A stretch of DNA of 64,000 nt, taken from positions 5,745,778-5,809,777 of the forward strand of contig NZ_BDFO01000001.1 in the NCBI RefSeq assembly GCF_001748245.1. Direction: 5' to 3'. The notes under the pieces are model-generated. The model saw nothing but the letters and a program-made list of their open reading frames with translations, was not told the origin of the DNA and ran no database searches. The first letter of the stretch is position 1. Each line of letters opens with the position of its first letter. Origin of the DNA: Oligoflexus tunisiensis (GTDB lineage Bacteria; Bdellovibrionota_B; Oligoflexia; Oligoflexales; Oligoflexaceae). Positions 1 to 8,538 of this stretch are shown here, piece after piece. The translations under genes and the position numbers were made by a program.

Positions 1-174
1 CAAATGCTGAAATCGGTAAGGGTTCTGAACTCCGGCTGCTTCCGACATCTGCCAGGAGGTCTTCCTTACGGAGTCACCGATTAATGCTTCAATAAATGCA
101 TGAGCGGAAGCTCGGGCTTCGCTGCGAGCGTGAAAGCAGGACAGGGGTTTTACTCTTCCCAAGTGGCAGCAATG
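1..174. other. Non-coding edge of the window
   Basis: No gene is supported here. An imperfect hairpin (about 103-123, arms AGCGGAAGC and GCTTCGCT with one bulge) lies downstream of the minus-strand histidine kinase gene and could end its transcript, but no U-run follows it. Confidence 0.4.
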
Positions 175-2097
175 TCATTGAATATTGGGACGATCCACAA
201 CCACTGCATTCAATGCGCCATTTGTCTTGGACCCCACCAGCCTCGCGATTACTTCGACGAGACGGGTACGCGAGATCGGCTTTGTCAAGTATTCGTTGCA
301 ACCGGCATCCAAGCAACGCTCACGCTCCTCGCGTAGGGCATGCGCTGTCACCGCAATGATCGGCACCTGGTAGCCTTGGCTACGAAGCCTCGTCGTCGCG
401 TCACAGCCGTCAATACCAGGCATCTGCACGTCCATCAGAACGACATCAAAGTTACCGTCCCATGCTTTGCGCACTCCCTCTTCGCCATCATAAGCAGACT
501 CGAGAGAGACGCCGACGCCGCGCAGCATTCGGGTGACAAGTCGCTGATTGTCCGGGTTGTCTTCGACGAGCAGCACCCGGACGCCAGCCAAAACATGTTG
601 ATCGTCGTATCGCCTTGGAACCCGTTCTGGCTTGAGTTCCCTTGGAAGGATTTGAGCCTCGGTCATAAGCTCGACATCCACAATTTCCCCGGTATCGACC
701 GTGGCCTTAAAGGTGCACCCATCCCCCAACGCAGAAACTTCAAGCACCACGTCCCCACCCATAAAGCGTGCCAGCTTGCGGGAGAGAGCCAGCCCAAGCC
801 CGGTGCCTCCGTACCTTCGGGTTGTTGACGAGTCCGCCTGCGAGAAGGGCTGGAAAAGGTGCGCACTCTGTTCAGGTGATATCCCGCAGCCGGTGTCCCT
901 CACACGGAATTCAAGCGTCGTGGGAGCCAAATACTTTACGGCAACGTGGACTGTTCCCCTATCAGTAAACTTAAAGGCGTTGCCAATCAAGTTGACGAGA
1001 ACCTGCCTCAGGCGTCCGGGATCGGACATGATCGTTCGAGGAAGCGGACCGTCGGCCTCGATTTCAAATGCAAGGCCCTTTTCTCGCGCTTGAGGCTTAA
1101 AGAGGATTCGCAGTTCAGCGATGCAATCGGGTAGCGAAATTTTTCGGCGATCGAGATCAAGTTTTCCGGCCTCGACCTTGGAAAGGTCCAGCACATCATT
1201 GACCAGCTCCAAAAGGTGGTGGCCGTTGCGCTGAATGGCCGTCAGATACTCGACCTGGTCCGATGGCGACGGGGTCTCCTGCATCAACTCGGCGAAACCA
1301 ATGATGGCACCTAGCGGCGTCCTGATCTCGTGACTCATGTTAGCCAGGAACGTGCTCTTGGCCTGATTGGCGTTATCCGCCGCAGTCTTCGCCCTCCGGA
1401 GTTCAGCTTCCAGGGTTCGCCGTGCGGCGACCTCAAGCTGAAGGGCCACGGTTCGTTGTTGGAGCTCGGAAATCAGTTTAAGGTGACCATCCTCGCAGTG
1501 GAGGGAGGCCGCTGCCCCTGGCGGCAGAATGTGAGAGTGAGTGGCGCAGATATCCTTAAATTGTAGCCCGTCGCGCACGTCCTCCAGCTTGTCGACGGCG
1601 TACCCGCAAAGCAGCGAGAACGTGCGTTGACTCAGGATCTCGTTCCACAAACGCTCAAGCGCGATCGTGGCTTTGACATGACCCTCATGCCAGAGAAGAT
1701 TGACCATCTCGCCATAGGCTCGCATGACTGGAAAGCGCGCCAGGACCTGGTCAACAAGCGTGCCGATGACCTTGAAAAAGGCCTCACGACTCGGCTTGGC
1801 GCCCGCCATGATGCGTTCAAGAGTGGCATGGGCATCAAGCATGATGAATTGGCCACAGCCTTCGAAGGTAGCGACCTCGACCGCCCCCTGGCGGAGATTG
1901 GCTAGGAGGGATTGGCGGTGGGCTTCCGTGGCAATGACGATAACACCTTCACCACTTTCCAGGCCAGTCTTCACAAAGGCGGAAACGGACGAGGTGAGAA
2001 AGGCCTCGCCGTCGTAGAATTGGGCATAGTGTGCGCTGCCTGCCTGACTGCACGGGGGGGACTCTGTCGCAAGTTGTTCTGTCTCGGTCGAAAGCAA
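175..2097 (-). CDS. MEDS-domain hybrid sensor histidine kinase
   Basis: A cytoplasmic hybrid two-component kinase of 640 residues. Residues about 22-170 look like a MEDS (DcmR-type) sensory domain. A short coiled linker leads to a HisKA domain with the phospho-acceptor His near 256 (MSHEIRTP). The HATPase domain follows (N-box near 370, DTGCG near 401, GGTGLGL near 430). The C-terminal receiver has an acidic pair near 512, the phospho-acceptor Asp near 556 (VLMDVQMPG) and a Lys in the LTKP motif. There is no membrane segment, so the input is probably an intracellular or diffusible ligand, as known for MEDS proteins. I took the TTG start because GGGGAAG lies five bases upstream. The gene starts 29 bases after the stop of the XRE regulator gene and is probably co-transcribed with it. 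No separate response regulator is nearby; the output partner is unknown. Confidence 0.9.
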   Translation of the reverse strand: MLSTETEQLATESPPCSQAGSAHYAQFYDGEAFLTSSVSAFVKTGLESGEGVIVIATEAHRQSLLANLRQGAVEVATFEGCGQFIMLDAHATLERIMAGAKPSREAFFKVIGTLVDQVLARFPVMRAYGEMVNLLWHEGHVKATIALERLWNEILSQRTFSLLCGYAVDKLEDVRDGLQFKDICATHSHILPPGAAASLHCEDGHLKLISELQQRTVALQLEVAARRTLEAELRRAKTAADNANQAKSTFLANMSHEIRTPLGAIIGFAELMQETPSPSDQVEYLTAIQRNGHHLLELVNDVLDLSKVEAGKLDLDRRKISLPDCIAELRILFKPQAREKGLAFEIEADGPLPRTIMSDPGRLRQVLVNLIGNAFKFTDRGTVHVAVKYLAPTTLEFRVRDTGCGISPEQSAHLFQPFSQADSSTTRRYGGTGLGLALSRKLARFMGGDVVLEVSALGDGCTFKATVDTGEIVDVELMTEAQILPRELKPERVPRRYDDQHVLAGVRVLLVEDNPDNQRLVTRMLRGVGVSLESAYDGEEGVRKAWDGNFDVVLMDVQMPGIDGCDATTRLRSQGYQVPIIAVTAHALREERERCLDAGCNEYLTKPISRTRLVEVIARLVGSKTNGALNAVVVDRPNIQ

Positions 2098-2126
2098 TGT
2101 TCTTCCCCAAAATACGGCTTTCCTGG

Positions 2127-2426
2127 CTACCTTCGATCGTCAGCACCAGTCGTTTGTTTTGCGCTGGCAACCGGCTCGAGAACGACGCGGTACAAACACC
2201 TTCGACGCCGGAGCAGATCGCTAAGCGCCATTTCAAGGAGTGGCCTCTCGGCAACGTTCAGCACTGCGGCGATGCGTTGGACTCGCTCAGGGCTCGGTGT
2301 TCTGCGGCCTCGCTCGAGATCGCAAAGCGTCGCCGACTTGACACCGAGTTTAGCTGCAAGCTCGCCCTGGGACAGGGAGCGATCAGTGCGAAATTCCCGA
2401 AGGAATCTTCCAAAGGCGCTGGGCAT
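2127..2426 (-). CDS. XRE-family helix-turn-helix transcriptional regulator
   Basis: A 99-residue DNA-binding protein with a Cro/C1-type HTH in its first half (SLSQGELAAKLGVKSATLC, then LERGRRTPS), the usual XRE pattern. The C-terminal 35 residues are basic and without a recognised domain. I chose the ATG at 2426 (GAGG 11 bases upstream); an in-frame TTG eight codons earlier has no ribosome site. It is the first gene of a probable operon with the hybrid kinase. A perfect inverted repeat between its promoter elements suggests autorepression. Length and layout resemble stand-alone phage-like or stress regulators; the ligand is unknown. Confidence 0.85.
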   Translation of the reverse strand: MPSAFGRFLREFRTDRSLSQGELAAKLGVKSATLCDLERGRRTPSPERVQRIAAVLNVAERPLLEMALSDLLRRRRCLYRVVLEPVASAKQTTGADDRR

Positions 2427-2471
2427 CGTTGATGTGTCCTCAATAAACAAGAGGAGATGCGAAACTCCATC

Positions 2472-2501
2472 TTTTTACGTCAGGTAGACGTAAAGTGTCA
2501 A
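2472..2501 (-). promoter_or_regulatory. Promoter with embedded operator palindrome for the XRE-kinase operon
   Basis: Read on the minus strand there is TTGACA (2501-2496), an 18-base spacer and TAAAAA (2477-2472). A perfect 8-base inverted repeat, TTTACGTC-AGGTA-GACGTAAA (2474-2494), fills the spacer and overlaps the -10. An operator between -35 and -10, about 50 bases before the start codon of an XRE gene, fits autorepression. The -10 is a poor match. Confidence 0.55.
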
Positions 2502-2727
2502 TTCTTTAACCAGGAATCGCGGAATTGTTCAGGCAGCCGGAAAGCAGACGCCAGGGAACACGGCTGGGGCTTTCAGGGCAAGGGACTTTATTTCCCATTG
2601 GGACAGATGGGTAAGCGATAGCTCTCCATCCCGACACTTGGGGTACTGCTCCCCAATCGAGGCCATAGCTCTCTCAGCAGAGAAGGACTTACTGCTTGCC
2701 GCTTACCTAAATCGTCTCACGGTTTGA

Positions 2728-3077
2728 TTAAACTGGTTGATTGATTGGATGACTGCAGCCAGTGAAGCAATGATCTGTCCAGTCCGCGCCCCACATGAGA
2801 TTTCGGGCTCTGGCTGCATACCGCGGCTTTTTCCAAGGGGACTCGCGCTCTTCTTAGTGCTCAACGAAGCCATTTTCCTTCAGGATCTTGAACACCGAGC
2901 TCTGCGATATATACACGCCCTGCGTCTGCAAGAAGCCCCGTATCTTCCTGGGGCGTTCCGTGGGATGGGCCAGCCGGGTTTTAACGATCAGCTCCTTTTC
3001 ATGCGGCGTCAGCGCCAGAGGGGGAGGTCGCTTGATCTTCAGCGTCCTCTTCCTGGTCTGGCCGACTTGACTATTCT
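2728..3077 (-). pseudogene. Remnant of an rve-type (IS3/IS481-like) transposase
   Basis: The minus strand from about 3077 encodes a basic HTH region resembling integrase-type transposases: residues TPHEKELIVKTR, then HPTERPRKIRGFL and GVYISQSSVFKILKENG. An in-frame TAA (2856-2854) interrupts it. The same frame then continues with a short stretch ending in LMWGADWTDH, which looks like the start of the rve catalytic domain with its first Asp, and stops at 2730. Everything downstream of that first catalytic residue is missing, so this cannot be an active element. Its 5' edge abuts the plus-strand ORF at 3105, whose N-terminus looks truncated, suggesting the insertion broke that gene. The family assignment rests on motif memory only. 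Confidence 0.65.
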
Positions 3078-3104
3078 GGATTTAGCGACAGGTCATTTAC
3101 CTCG

Positions 3105-3941
3105 GTGTCGTGGGAAAAGAAGTGTGAAGGCATTCAGAATTTCATCACCGACTTCACCAAGACTTACCTTGAGCCCGGCATCGAACTCAAATTCGATCCT
3201 TCTCACTGCTCGCACTACTGGAGTTCCACTCAACTTGATTACCATCCTAAAGTGACGCTTAAAATCGGTGAAAACAGTCTCACGTTGGAAGTCCGTATCA
3301 CTGCAAAATTCGATTGGGCTACTCACCAGATGGACGTCGATCGCGCCAGCCTTTGGAGATTCGAGGAAGAAAATAGCAGCGTAAACTACACTTACAGGTC
3401 GGAAGATGGCGTTTTTGGAAGAAAACTCTTACTTCTGGAGAGCACTGTCAACGCATGGGCAAAAGAGAAAACTGATGGTGAAGCGTTGGTCTTTGGAATC
3501 CCATATCAGCAATTTACAAGAGATTTTGAAGAAAGATATGGACCTTCGTCCAGCGGAATAAAAACATCCGCATTCAACAGCGTAACGATTCAACTCTTTC
3601 CCGAGCAAAATTCAACAGGTTCTGGTCGAGTGAATTTTGTTGAAGTTGATCCTGACATTTTCCTTTCTCACAACGGAAAACCAAAAAAGTATCTCGGTTG
3701 CGAAAACCTGGAGTGTTTGAATTCCGCTCCGATTCGATATGAGCTGCTTGGCGATCTGTTAGTGCTTATTGCGCCTTCGATAAAAGGGGAAGACTGCAGG
3801 ATTGAAACAATGATCCACTACTTTACCCTGCAACAAGTTGGAACGAACGGAGACTTCAAACTTTCCAAAGAGGTTTTTGGCTCAATCTTCTCGCCAGCAG
3901 CCAGCCCCTGTGAAGGCACAATCTCGCTTTTGGGCTATTGA
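3105..3941 (+). CDS. Hypothetical protein, probably 5'-truncated
   Basis: A 278-residue protein I do not recognise. It has no signal peptide or membrane segment. The sequence is mixed alpha/beta with several Trp and Cys residues (a Cys pair in CENLEC near 205). The only convenient start is GTG at 3105, which lacks a good ribosome site. The frame is open upstream to 3036, into DNA that is antisense to the transposase remnant. The simplest reading is that an insertion removed the true N-terminus and the remaining ORF may be non-functional. GC content is lower than in the downstream housekeeping genes. The following operon begins about 150 bases later and is probably independent. Confidence 0.5.
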   Translation: MSWEKKCEGIQNFITDFTKTYLEPGIELKFDPSHCSHYWSSTQLDYHPKVTLKIGENSLTLEVRITAKFDWATHQMDVDRASLWRFEEENSSVNYTYRSEDGVFGRKLLLLESTVNAWAKEKTDGEALVFGIPYQQFTRDFEERYGPSSSGIKTSAFNSVTIQLFPEQNSTGSGRVNFVEVDPDIFLSHNGKPKKYLGCENLECLNSAPIRYELLGDLLVLIAPSIKGEDCRIETMIHYFTLQQVGTNGDFKLSKEVFGSIFSPAASPCEGTISLLGY

Positions 3942-4088
3942 TGAATTTCCGACATACGGAGTCCGAGGCTGCCAGATTCCGAAAACTTCACGGTCAGTGC
4001 CTCACTTTGGCCTGAGTGCAATATTGCTTTGAGACCGTTGTCTTAAAGTGGATGTTCTTTATTTATCCAGCATGGCATAGGTCTAAAA

Positions 4089-4403
4089 ATGCTTAAGCAG
4101 CTGAATCTTTTGTACTTTTCTACGACGTGGCAGACGTTCCGGAAGCTTGCTTTCTGCGGGTTGCTTTTGGGTTCACAGGATATTCTTGTGAATCAAACTG
4201 TTTCCCATCAGCTGCTCGGTCTGGCTCCGATTCATCCAATCCTATTGGCTTTCTATTGGCTGCTTTTGCTGAACGCAATCGCAGGCTGCTATGACATTTT
4301 TCTCCACTTCCGGACGGGTACTCAGCGGCGGAATCCTGAGTTGGAGAATACTGGTGAAAACGAAAGCACCCTTATACAAGCAACGTCGCAAACAGAAGGA
4401 TGA
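4089..4403 (+). CDS. Small membrane protein, first gene of the TPR-AAA+ operon
   Basis: A 104-residue protein with no recognised family. Two hydrophobic stretches (about residues 20-45 and 48-72, ending LLAFYWLLLLNAIAGCY) could form a membrane hairpin. The C-terminal 30 residues are hydrophilic and rich in Glu, Asn and Thr. The upstream ribosome site is weak. Its stop is only four bases before the GTG of the next gene, so the two are likely translationally coupled. Being the first of four tightly packed genes ending in a AAA+ ATPase, it may be a membrane partner of that machine; this is inference from context. Confidence 0.6.
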   Translation: MLKQLNLLYFSTTWQTFRKLAFCGLLLGSQDILVNQTVSHQLLGLAPIHPILLAFYWLLLLNAIAGCYDIFLHFRTGTQRRNPELENTGENESTLIQATSQTEG

Positions 4404-4407
4404 TGCC

Positions 4408-4848
4408 GTGGACAACGATCTTCTGCAACCCAGCCTCCGTTCGAATTCAGATGTAAGTCATGGGTTGTCCATTCGATCCCAGTTCCTTGTTGGATTTTTT
4501 GGCGGACCATTCATGACACTTCCATACTTGGTATTTCACAGCCATTATCAGGGAAAATTGAAACGGGACTGCATTCTCCTGCTCGTTATCGCATTGCTGC
4601 TCGCAGCGTTAATCTACGGTATTAATCTTACAGAAATTGAATCTGAACATAGATGGATCAAAAGACTTATCTCCCGAGGGAGTGGCATATTCATGGTGGG
4701 CGTTTATTACCTCATAAACCGTGAAAGTCAGAAGAATATTGAGAGTTTTGAGCGCTATAAAAGTCCTTGGATCCCTGCCCTTATCTCAGGGTTGATTGGG
4801 CTCCCCCTCCCGTTCCTGGTAGCCTACATAATCAAGGCCATCCCATGA
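4408..4848 (+). CDS. Membrane protein with four predicted transmembrane segments
   Basis: A 146-residue protein of unknown family. After a polar N-terminus of about 20 residues, hydrophobic stretches lie near 28-45 (FLVGFFGGPFMTLPYLVF), 55-75 (ILLLVIALLLAALIYG), 95-110 and 125-145 (ALISGLIGLPLPFLVAYII). I chose GTG at 4408 because AGAAGGA lies eight bases upstream; the frame also runs upstream to an ATG at 4291, but that would overlap the first gene by more than 100 bases. The 3' end overlaps the start of the TPR gene as ATGA, showing translational coupling. Function unknown; probably the membrane base of the AAA+ system. Confidence 0.65.
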   Translation: MDNDLLQPSLRSNSDVSHGLSIRSQFLVGFFGGPFMTLPYLVFHSHYQGKLKRDCILLLVIALLLAALIYGINLTEIESEHRWIKRLISRGSGIFMVGVYYLINRESQKNIESFERYKSPWIPALISGLIGLPLPFLVAYIIKAIP

Positions 4849-5726
4849 GCACCAGAATCGACATCTTCAAAATTGAAAAACTGATTGAACTCGGTCGAAT
4901 CCGTGAAGCTGAAAAGTCGCTTGCAGCGGCGCTGCAGGATGATCCTGATCATGCTGAACTCAAGATTCTCGGCGTCAGGCTGCTGTACGAGAAAAAGGAT
5001 TTCACGCAGGCTCTTCAGACTGTCCAGGAATGTCTGGCATCCGATCCGAACGACGAAGAAGCGCTGCTGCTCAGGTTTCAAATTCGGAACGAAATGGAGC
5101 TTTATGCAGATGCCGAGCGGGACATCATAGCCTTGCTGCAACAGTATCCCCTGCGGGGCCCATTGTGGGCATCTTATGCTTTGCTTCTGCTCAAGACCGG
5201 TCATACGAAGAAGTCTTTCAAGCTCTCCGAAGAGGCGATGCGGTTGGAACCCGAAGACTCCATCTGCCTCCTGGTTCATTGTATTGTCCATCTGGTTCAG
5301 GGGTCTGACAAAAACGTGGCCGGTGCACTCGAGGAGTTGATTCTCAGGAATCCTGATTATGAACCCACTCTGATGTTGCTCATCAACAAGCTGGCCCAAT
5401 CCCATAGAAAAAAGGAAGCCTTCGTCCTGGCGAAGCAGATGGTTCAAATGAATCCTCGCAACAAGACTGCCGTGAATCTTGCCAAGGATTTGGCTCTGCA
5501 TAACCACTGGAGCATGAAGCCTTTCTGGATATTCAACCGCTTTGGATGGCCAGGGTCCCTTGGCCTGTGGATTGCGTTCGTTGTGGTCGTTGGCCTTCTG
5601 GAGGAATCAGGGTCAAATGCGTCTCTTATCATTTTGGTCTCGTGTGGCTATCTAGCCTTCTGCCTGGCGAGCTGGGTATGGCCACCGCTATTGAAAAAGT
5701 GGATTCAATATAAAGGGTTTCGTTAA
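4845..5726 (+). CDS. TPR-repeat protein with C-terminal membrane anchor
   Basis: A 293-residue protein. Residues about 10-220 form a run of tetratricopeptide-like helical hairpins (spacings of about 34 residues, with A-P pairs such as ALQDDPDHAEL, CLASDPNDEEAL and AMRLEPEDS). Two hydrophobic segments follow near 236-260 and 263-283, ending with a short basic tail. The topology suggests a cytoplasmic TPR platform held at the inner membrane. It starts inside the upstream stop codon (ATGA) and ends inside the start of the AAA+ gene (TAATG), so stoichiometric production is likely. TPR domains bind protein ligands, so it may be the substrate- or ATPase-docking subunit. This role is inferred. Confidence 0.75.
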   Translation: MSTRIDIFKIEKLIELGRIREAEKSLAAALQDDPDHAELKILGVRLLYEKKDFTQALQTVQECLASDPNDEEALLLRFQIRNEMELYADAERDIIALLQQYPLRGPLWASYALLLLKTGHTKKSFKLSEEAMRLEPEDSICLLVHCIVHLVQGSDKNVAGALEELILRNPDYEPTLMLLINKLAQSHRKKEAFVLAKQMVQMNPRNKTAVNLAKDLALHNHWSMKPFWIFNRFGWPGSLGLWIAFVVVVGLLEESGSNASLIILVSCGYLAFCLASWVWPPLLKKWIQYKGFR

Positions 5727-6913
5727 TGACACGGAAAGATATGGAAACGCTCCTGCTTACGGATCCCTTCAATCTGCAGTTACGTCTGGATCTTGCAAAC
5801 CTTTATGTGGCCGAAAAACTCTATCGTGAGGCCAGCGCTCAATATTCGATCATACTCAGCCAGAATAAGGCACATACTGAAGCTCTGGAGGGCATGAGGA
5901 ATTGTCAGGCTCAGTTGGAGACCGAAAGGGGCTCTGCTGGACTCGAAGCCCCTTTAAATCCTGAAGAGGGTCATGTACCAGGCAGACTGGCCCTTGTCCA
6001 GGGTCATGAGGAGAACGGGAATCGCTCGAATGTCGTCAGTCTTCACCAAGTGGCGAAAAAAGAGTCAGTGAAATTTTCGGATATCGTTGGCATGCAGGCC
6101 CTCAAGGACACCCTTCGCCTGAAAGTCATCGAGCCCTTCAAAAATCCAGGGCTTTTTGCCAAATTTTCAAAGAAGCGGGGGGACGGTATCCTGCTCTATG
6201 GCCCTCCTGGCTGCGGCAAGACAATGTTTGCCAAAGCAATCGCACACGAATGCGATCTCGAGTTCATTTCAGTCGATATTTCGGACATTCTCAGCATGTA
6301 TATCGGCGGCAGCGAAAACAACCTGGCGCGCGTCTTTGAACGGGCCCGCTCGAGTAAACCTTGCGTTCTCTTCTTTGACGAGCTTGATGCCTTGGCCATT
6401 TCAAGATCCAAGGTGCAGTCCCATCATTCTCGCACCCTTGTCAATGAGCTTCTGAATCAGATGGATGGGGTAGGAAAGTCGAATGAGGATATCCTCATCC
6501 TCGGCGCCACAAACATGCCCTGGGACATCGATGCAGCAGCCAAACGCCCGGGTCGATTCTCCCGCCTTATCTTCGTTCCCCCTCTTGATCAGGCAGCAAG
6601 GCGTGAGCTCTTCCGGCTCAAGCTCCATGTGATCCCAACGGAGAAAGATATCAACCTGGATCATCTGGCTCAAAGTTCAGAGGGTTTTTCAGGCGCTGAC
6701 ATTGACGGCCTTATCGAGGCAGCCAAGGAGCGGGCGCTCCTGGATATGATTAGAAAAAATAGTGAGAGAGCCATCACCATGTCGGATCTCCTGGCGGCCA
6801 TGGATGAGGTCACCCCATCCTGCCACGATTGGATGAGAACAGCCGAGAATCTTGTAAAATTTGGCGGAGTTGGATCCGGATATAAGGACCTCGCCAGGTA
6901 TTTGCGAGCCTGA
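5726..6913 (+). CDS. AAA+ ATPase (CDC48/FtsH-like module) with N-terminal TPR
   Basis: A 395-residue ATPase. Residues 1-60 form a short TPR-like hairpin pair, and 61-110 a linker. The classical AAA domain has Walker A GPPGCGKT (159-166), an aromatic pore-loop motif YIGG near 192, Walker B VLFFDEL (214-220), sensor 1 ATN (261-263) and the arginine-finger region KRPGRF (273-278). The small helical lid contains GFSGADIDGLIEAA (320-333). There is no protease domain, unlike FtsH, and only one AAA domain, unlike CDC48. The pore loop suggests a hexamer that threads or remodels polypeptides. It is the last gene of the coupled operon with two membrane proteins and a TPR-membrane protein, which points to a membrane-associated unfoldase or disassembly machine. 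Substrate unknown. Confidence 0.88.
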   Translation: MTRKDMETLLLTDPFNLQLRLDLANLYVAEKLYREASAQYSIILSQNKAHTEALEGMRNCQAQLETERGSAGLEAPLNPEEGHVPGRLALVQGHEENGNRSNVVSLHQVAKKESVKFSDIVGMQALKDTLRLKVIEPFKNPGLFAKFSKKRGDGILLYGPPGCGKTMFAKAIAHECDLEFISVDISDILSMYIGGSENNLARVFERARSSKPCVLFFDELDALAISRSKVQSHHSRTLVNELLNQMDGVGKSNEDILILGATNMPWDIDAAAKRPGRFSRLIFVPPLDQAARRELFRLKLHVIPTEKDINLDHLAQSSEGFSGADIDGLIEAAKERALLDMIRKNSERAITMSDLLAAMDEVTPSCHDWMRTAENLVKFGGVGSGYKDLARYLRA

Positions 6914-7031
6914 TCTGCATGAAGAAACCTGGAACCCGCTAGAATGCGACGCTGCTACGATTGCCAATGCTGGGGCTTGCCAGCCAGGACTTATCCACTG
7001 ACCAGGATAGCTTTTGAGCCTTGGCATCTGT

Positions 7032-7817
7032 TCATTCAACGGTGAAGTATTTCCCGTAGATGATATCCAGGAAAAAGAAAGTATCGTTGTTCATGGCAGG
7101 GACCAGCAGTCCGGTTCTGAGCCTGCACAAGGCTGGGAATTTATAGTTTTGATAGGTCACATCACCCGGATCATTGAGCACGCCCTCCACCGCATAGTCA
7201 CGGCCGGTCTTCACGTAGCCAACACCATCGAGGCGATACATGATATTGGGATCGGTCGACGACACGCACCAGACAGAGGGCTCATAATCCCGATCTGGAC
7301 CGTTTACGTGGATGGTGAAACTAATCTTGCGTTGGTTGTTGGCCGGTGTTGTCACTTGAATATCGCTCCGGCTCAAAGTTACTTCTTTCTGAGGATCCCT
7401 GGACAATTGGAATTTTTTGTAGACGCGTTTTGTCCCGTCGCCATCGGTCATCGTCAGGGTGCGTAGTCCATCCGTGCTGCCAGTGGTTCCCCTCAGCTTA
7501 AGTTCAGCGGAAAATTCCTCCCAGCTCCCAGCGTCGCCCAGGCCGATGAGCAACACATCAGAATCCGATAGGCTGGTGCCAAAGCAGGCATCATAATTGA
7601 TATTCAAGACAGCGAGTTGATAGATATCGCCTGAAACATACACGCCGTGTACACCTCGGTCTTCGCACTCCAGATTCATCAGGTAAAAGCCATCTTCAAG
7701 GTGCCCATCGGGCCCATGCTCTTCTTCGGCGTTTCTACTCGACTTGGACTCAGACTTCGCGCCGCAAGCAAAGGTGAAAGAAAGCACAGCGAGTGTCATA
7801 AGGTAATGGCGAATCAT
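7032..7817 (-). CDS. Putative lipoprotein, unknown function
   Basis: A 261-residue exported protein. The start at 7817 gives a typical signal (MIRHYLMTLAVLSFTFACGAKS) with a Cys at a relaxed lipobox (TFAC); a longer ORF start nine codons upstream spoils the signal peptide. After a polar, Glu/Ser-rich linker the body is beta-rich, with repeated Gly-Thr and Asp-Gly turns and scattered Cys residues. It contains a 'DGFYLMNLEC...CFGTSLSDSD' pattern that suggests a compact lipocalin-like or jelly-roll barrel. It has no close relation that I can name. It stands alone between the AAA+ operon (convergent) and an IS remnant. Confidence 0.65.
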   Translation of the reverse strand: MIRHYLMTLAVLSFTFACGAKSESKSSRNAEEEHGPDGHLEDGFYLMNLECEDRGVHGVYVSGDIYQLAVLNINYDACFGTSLSDSDVLLIGLGDAGSWEEFSAELKLRGTTGSTDGLRTLTMTDGDGTKRVYKKFQLSRDPQKEVTLSRSDIQVTTPANNQRKISFTIHVNGPDRDYEPSVWCVSSTDPNIMYRLDGVGYVKTGRDYAVEGVLNDPGDVTYQNYKFPALCRLRTGLLVPAMNNDTFFFLDIIYGKYFTVE

Positions 7818-7863
7818 GGCAACCCCGTGAGTTGGTTTGACCATGAGAATGCAGGGTCCATGC

Positions 7864-8390
7864 TTAGGCTATGCTGCTGAAAAAGCAGGGGTTAGGCTGT
7901 TTAACAGACAGCCGCTGTCGTCTTAAAACTATGCAGTAAGTATCGAGTAAGATTGCTAGCCGCTTAAGCTTTGGTACTAGCCTTGTTGGGTATGAGTCAG
8001 GAGGCCATCGAAGCTGACTTCTCTCGACAACCCAGTGGTATGTGTCTCGCTTTGTCACTGGTCGACTACGCCTGCCTCTTCTTTTTCAGCCACGATGGAG
8101 CGTTTGCATGCAAGCTTACCTCTGTCCGTAGGATTTTTCCCAGTTTTCTTTCCGTCGAGGGACGCCTTCTCGGTTGCCTTGTCGACCGCTTGATGCTTCC
8201 AGGCAATAGGACTTGGTTGTTGCGCGTGCATCCTTTCGCACAAAATCTCATTGAGAAAATCAAACCTTTTATCATCGGCTGAGTGTTCCGGCTCAAAAGA
8301 TATTTCTTTCTGAGTTTCGATGATACTGGTAACTGCAGCCTGCCGACTGGCTGAAACAGGAAGGCAGTTTTCAATCACTCCATCACACAT
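7864..8390 (-). pseudogene. Degenerate IS5-family transposase remnant
   Basis: Two minus-strand ORF pieces in different frames resemble an IS5/IS427-type DDE transposase. The upstream piece (8390-8055) carries WKHQAVDKATEKASL followed by DGKKTGKNPTDRGK and KRS, matching the block around the first catalytic Asp ('KTGKNPTDRGK.G.KRS'). The downstream piece (8058-7864) carries WVVERSQ and ends with LAILLDTYCIVLRR, matching the C-terminal block after the catalytic Glu. The middle of the gene, with the second Asp, is missing or scrambled. I see no clear terminal inverted repeats. It is dead, and it marks the region as a site of past insertion next to the toxin-like gene. Confidence 0.65.
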
Positions 8391-8538
8391 TTCAGATATA
8401 CCTCACTGATATTATTAGAATATCCATGAAAACGAAATTCACGCAAACAAAGCCATTATGGCATTGTTTGCCCTTGCCTACCCTAATCGATTGCGATATA
8501 TTCCCGGCTCCTGGCATCTATAAGTCGGAGTGACACGC

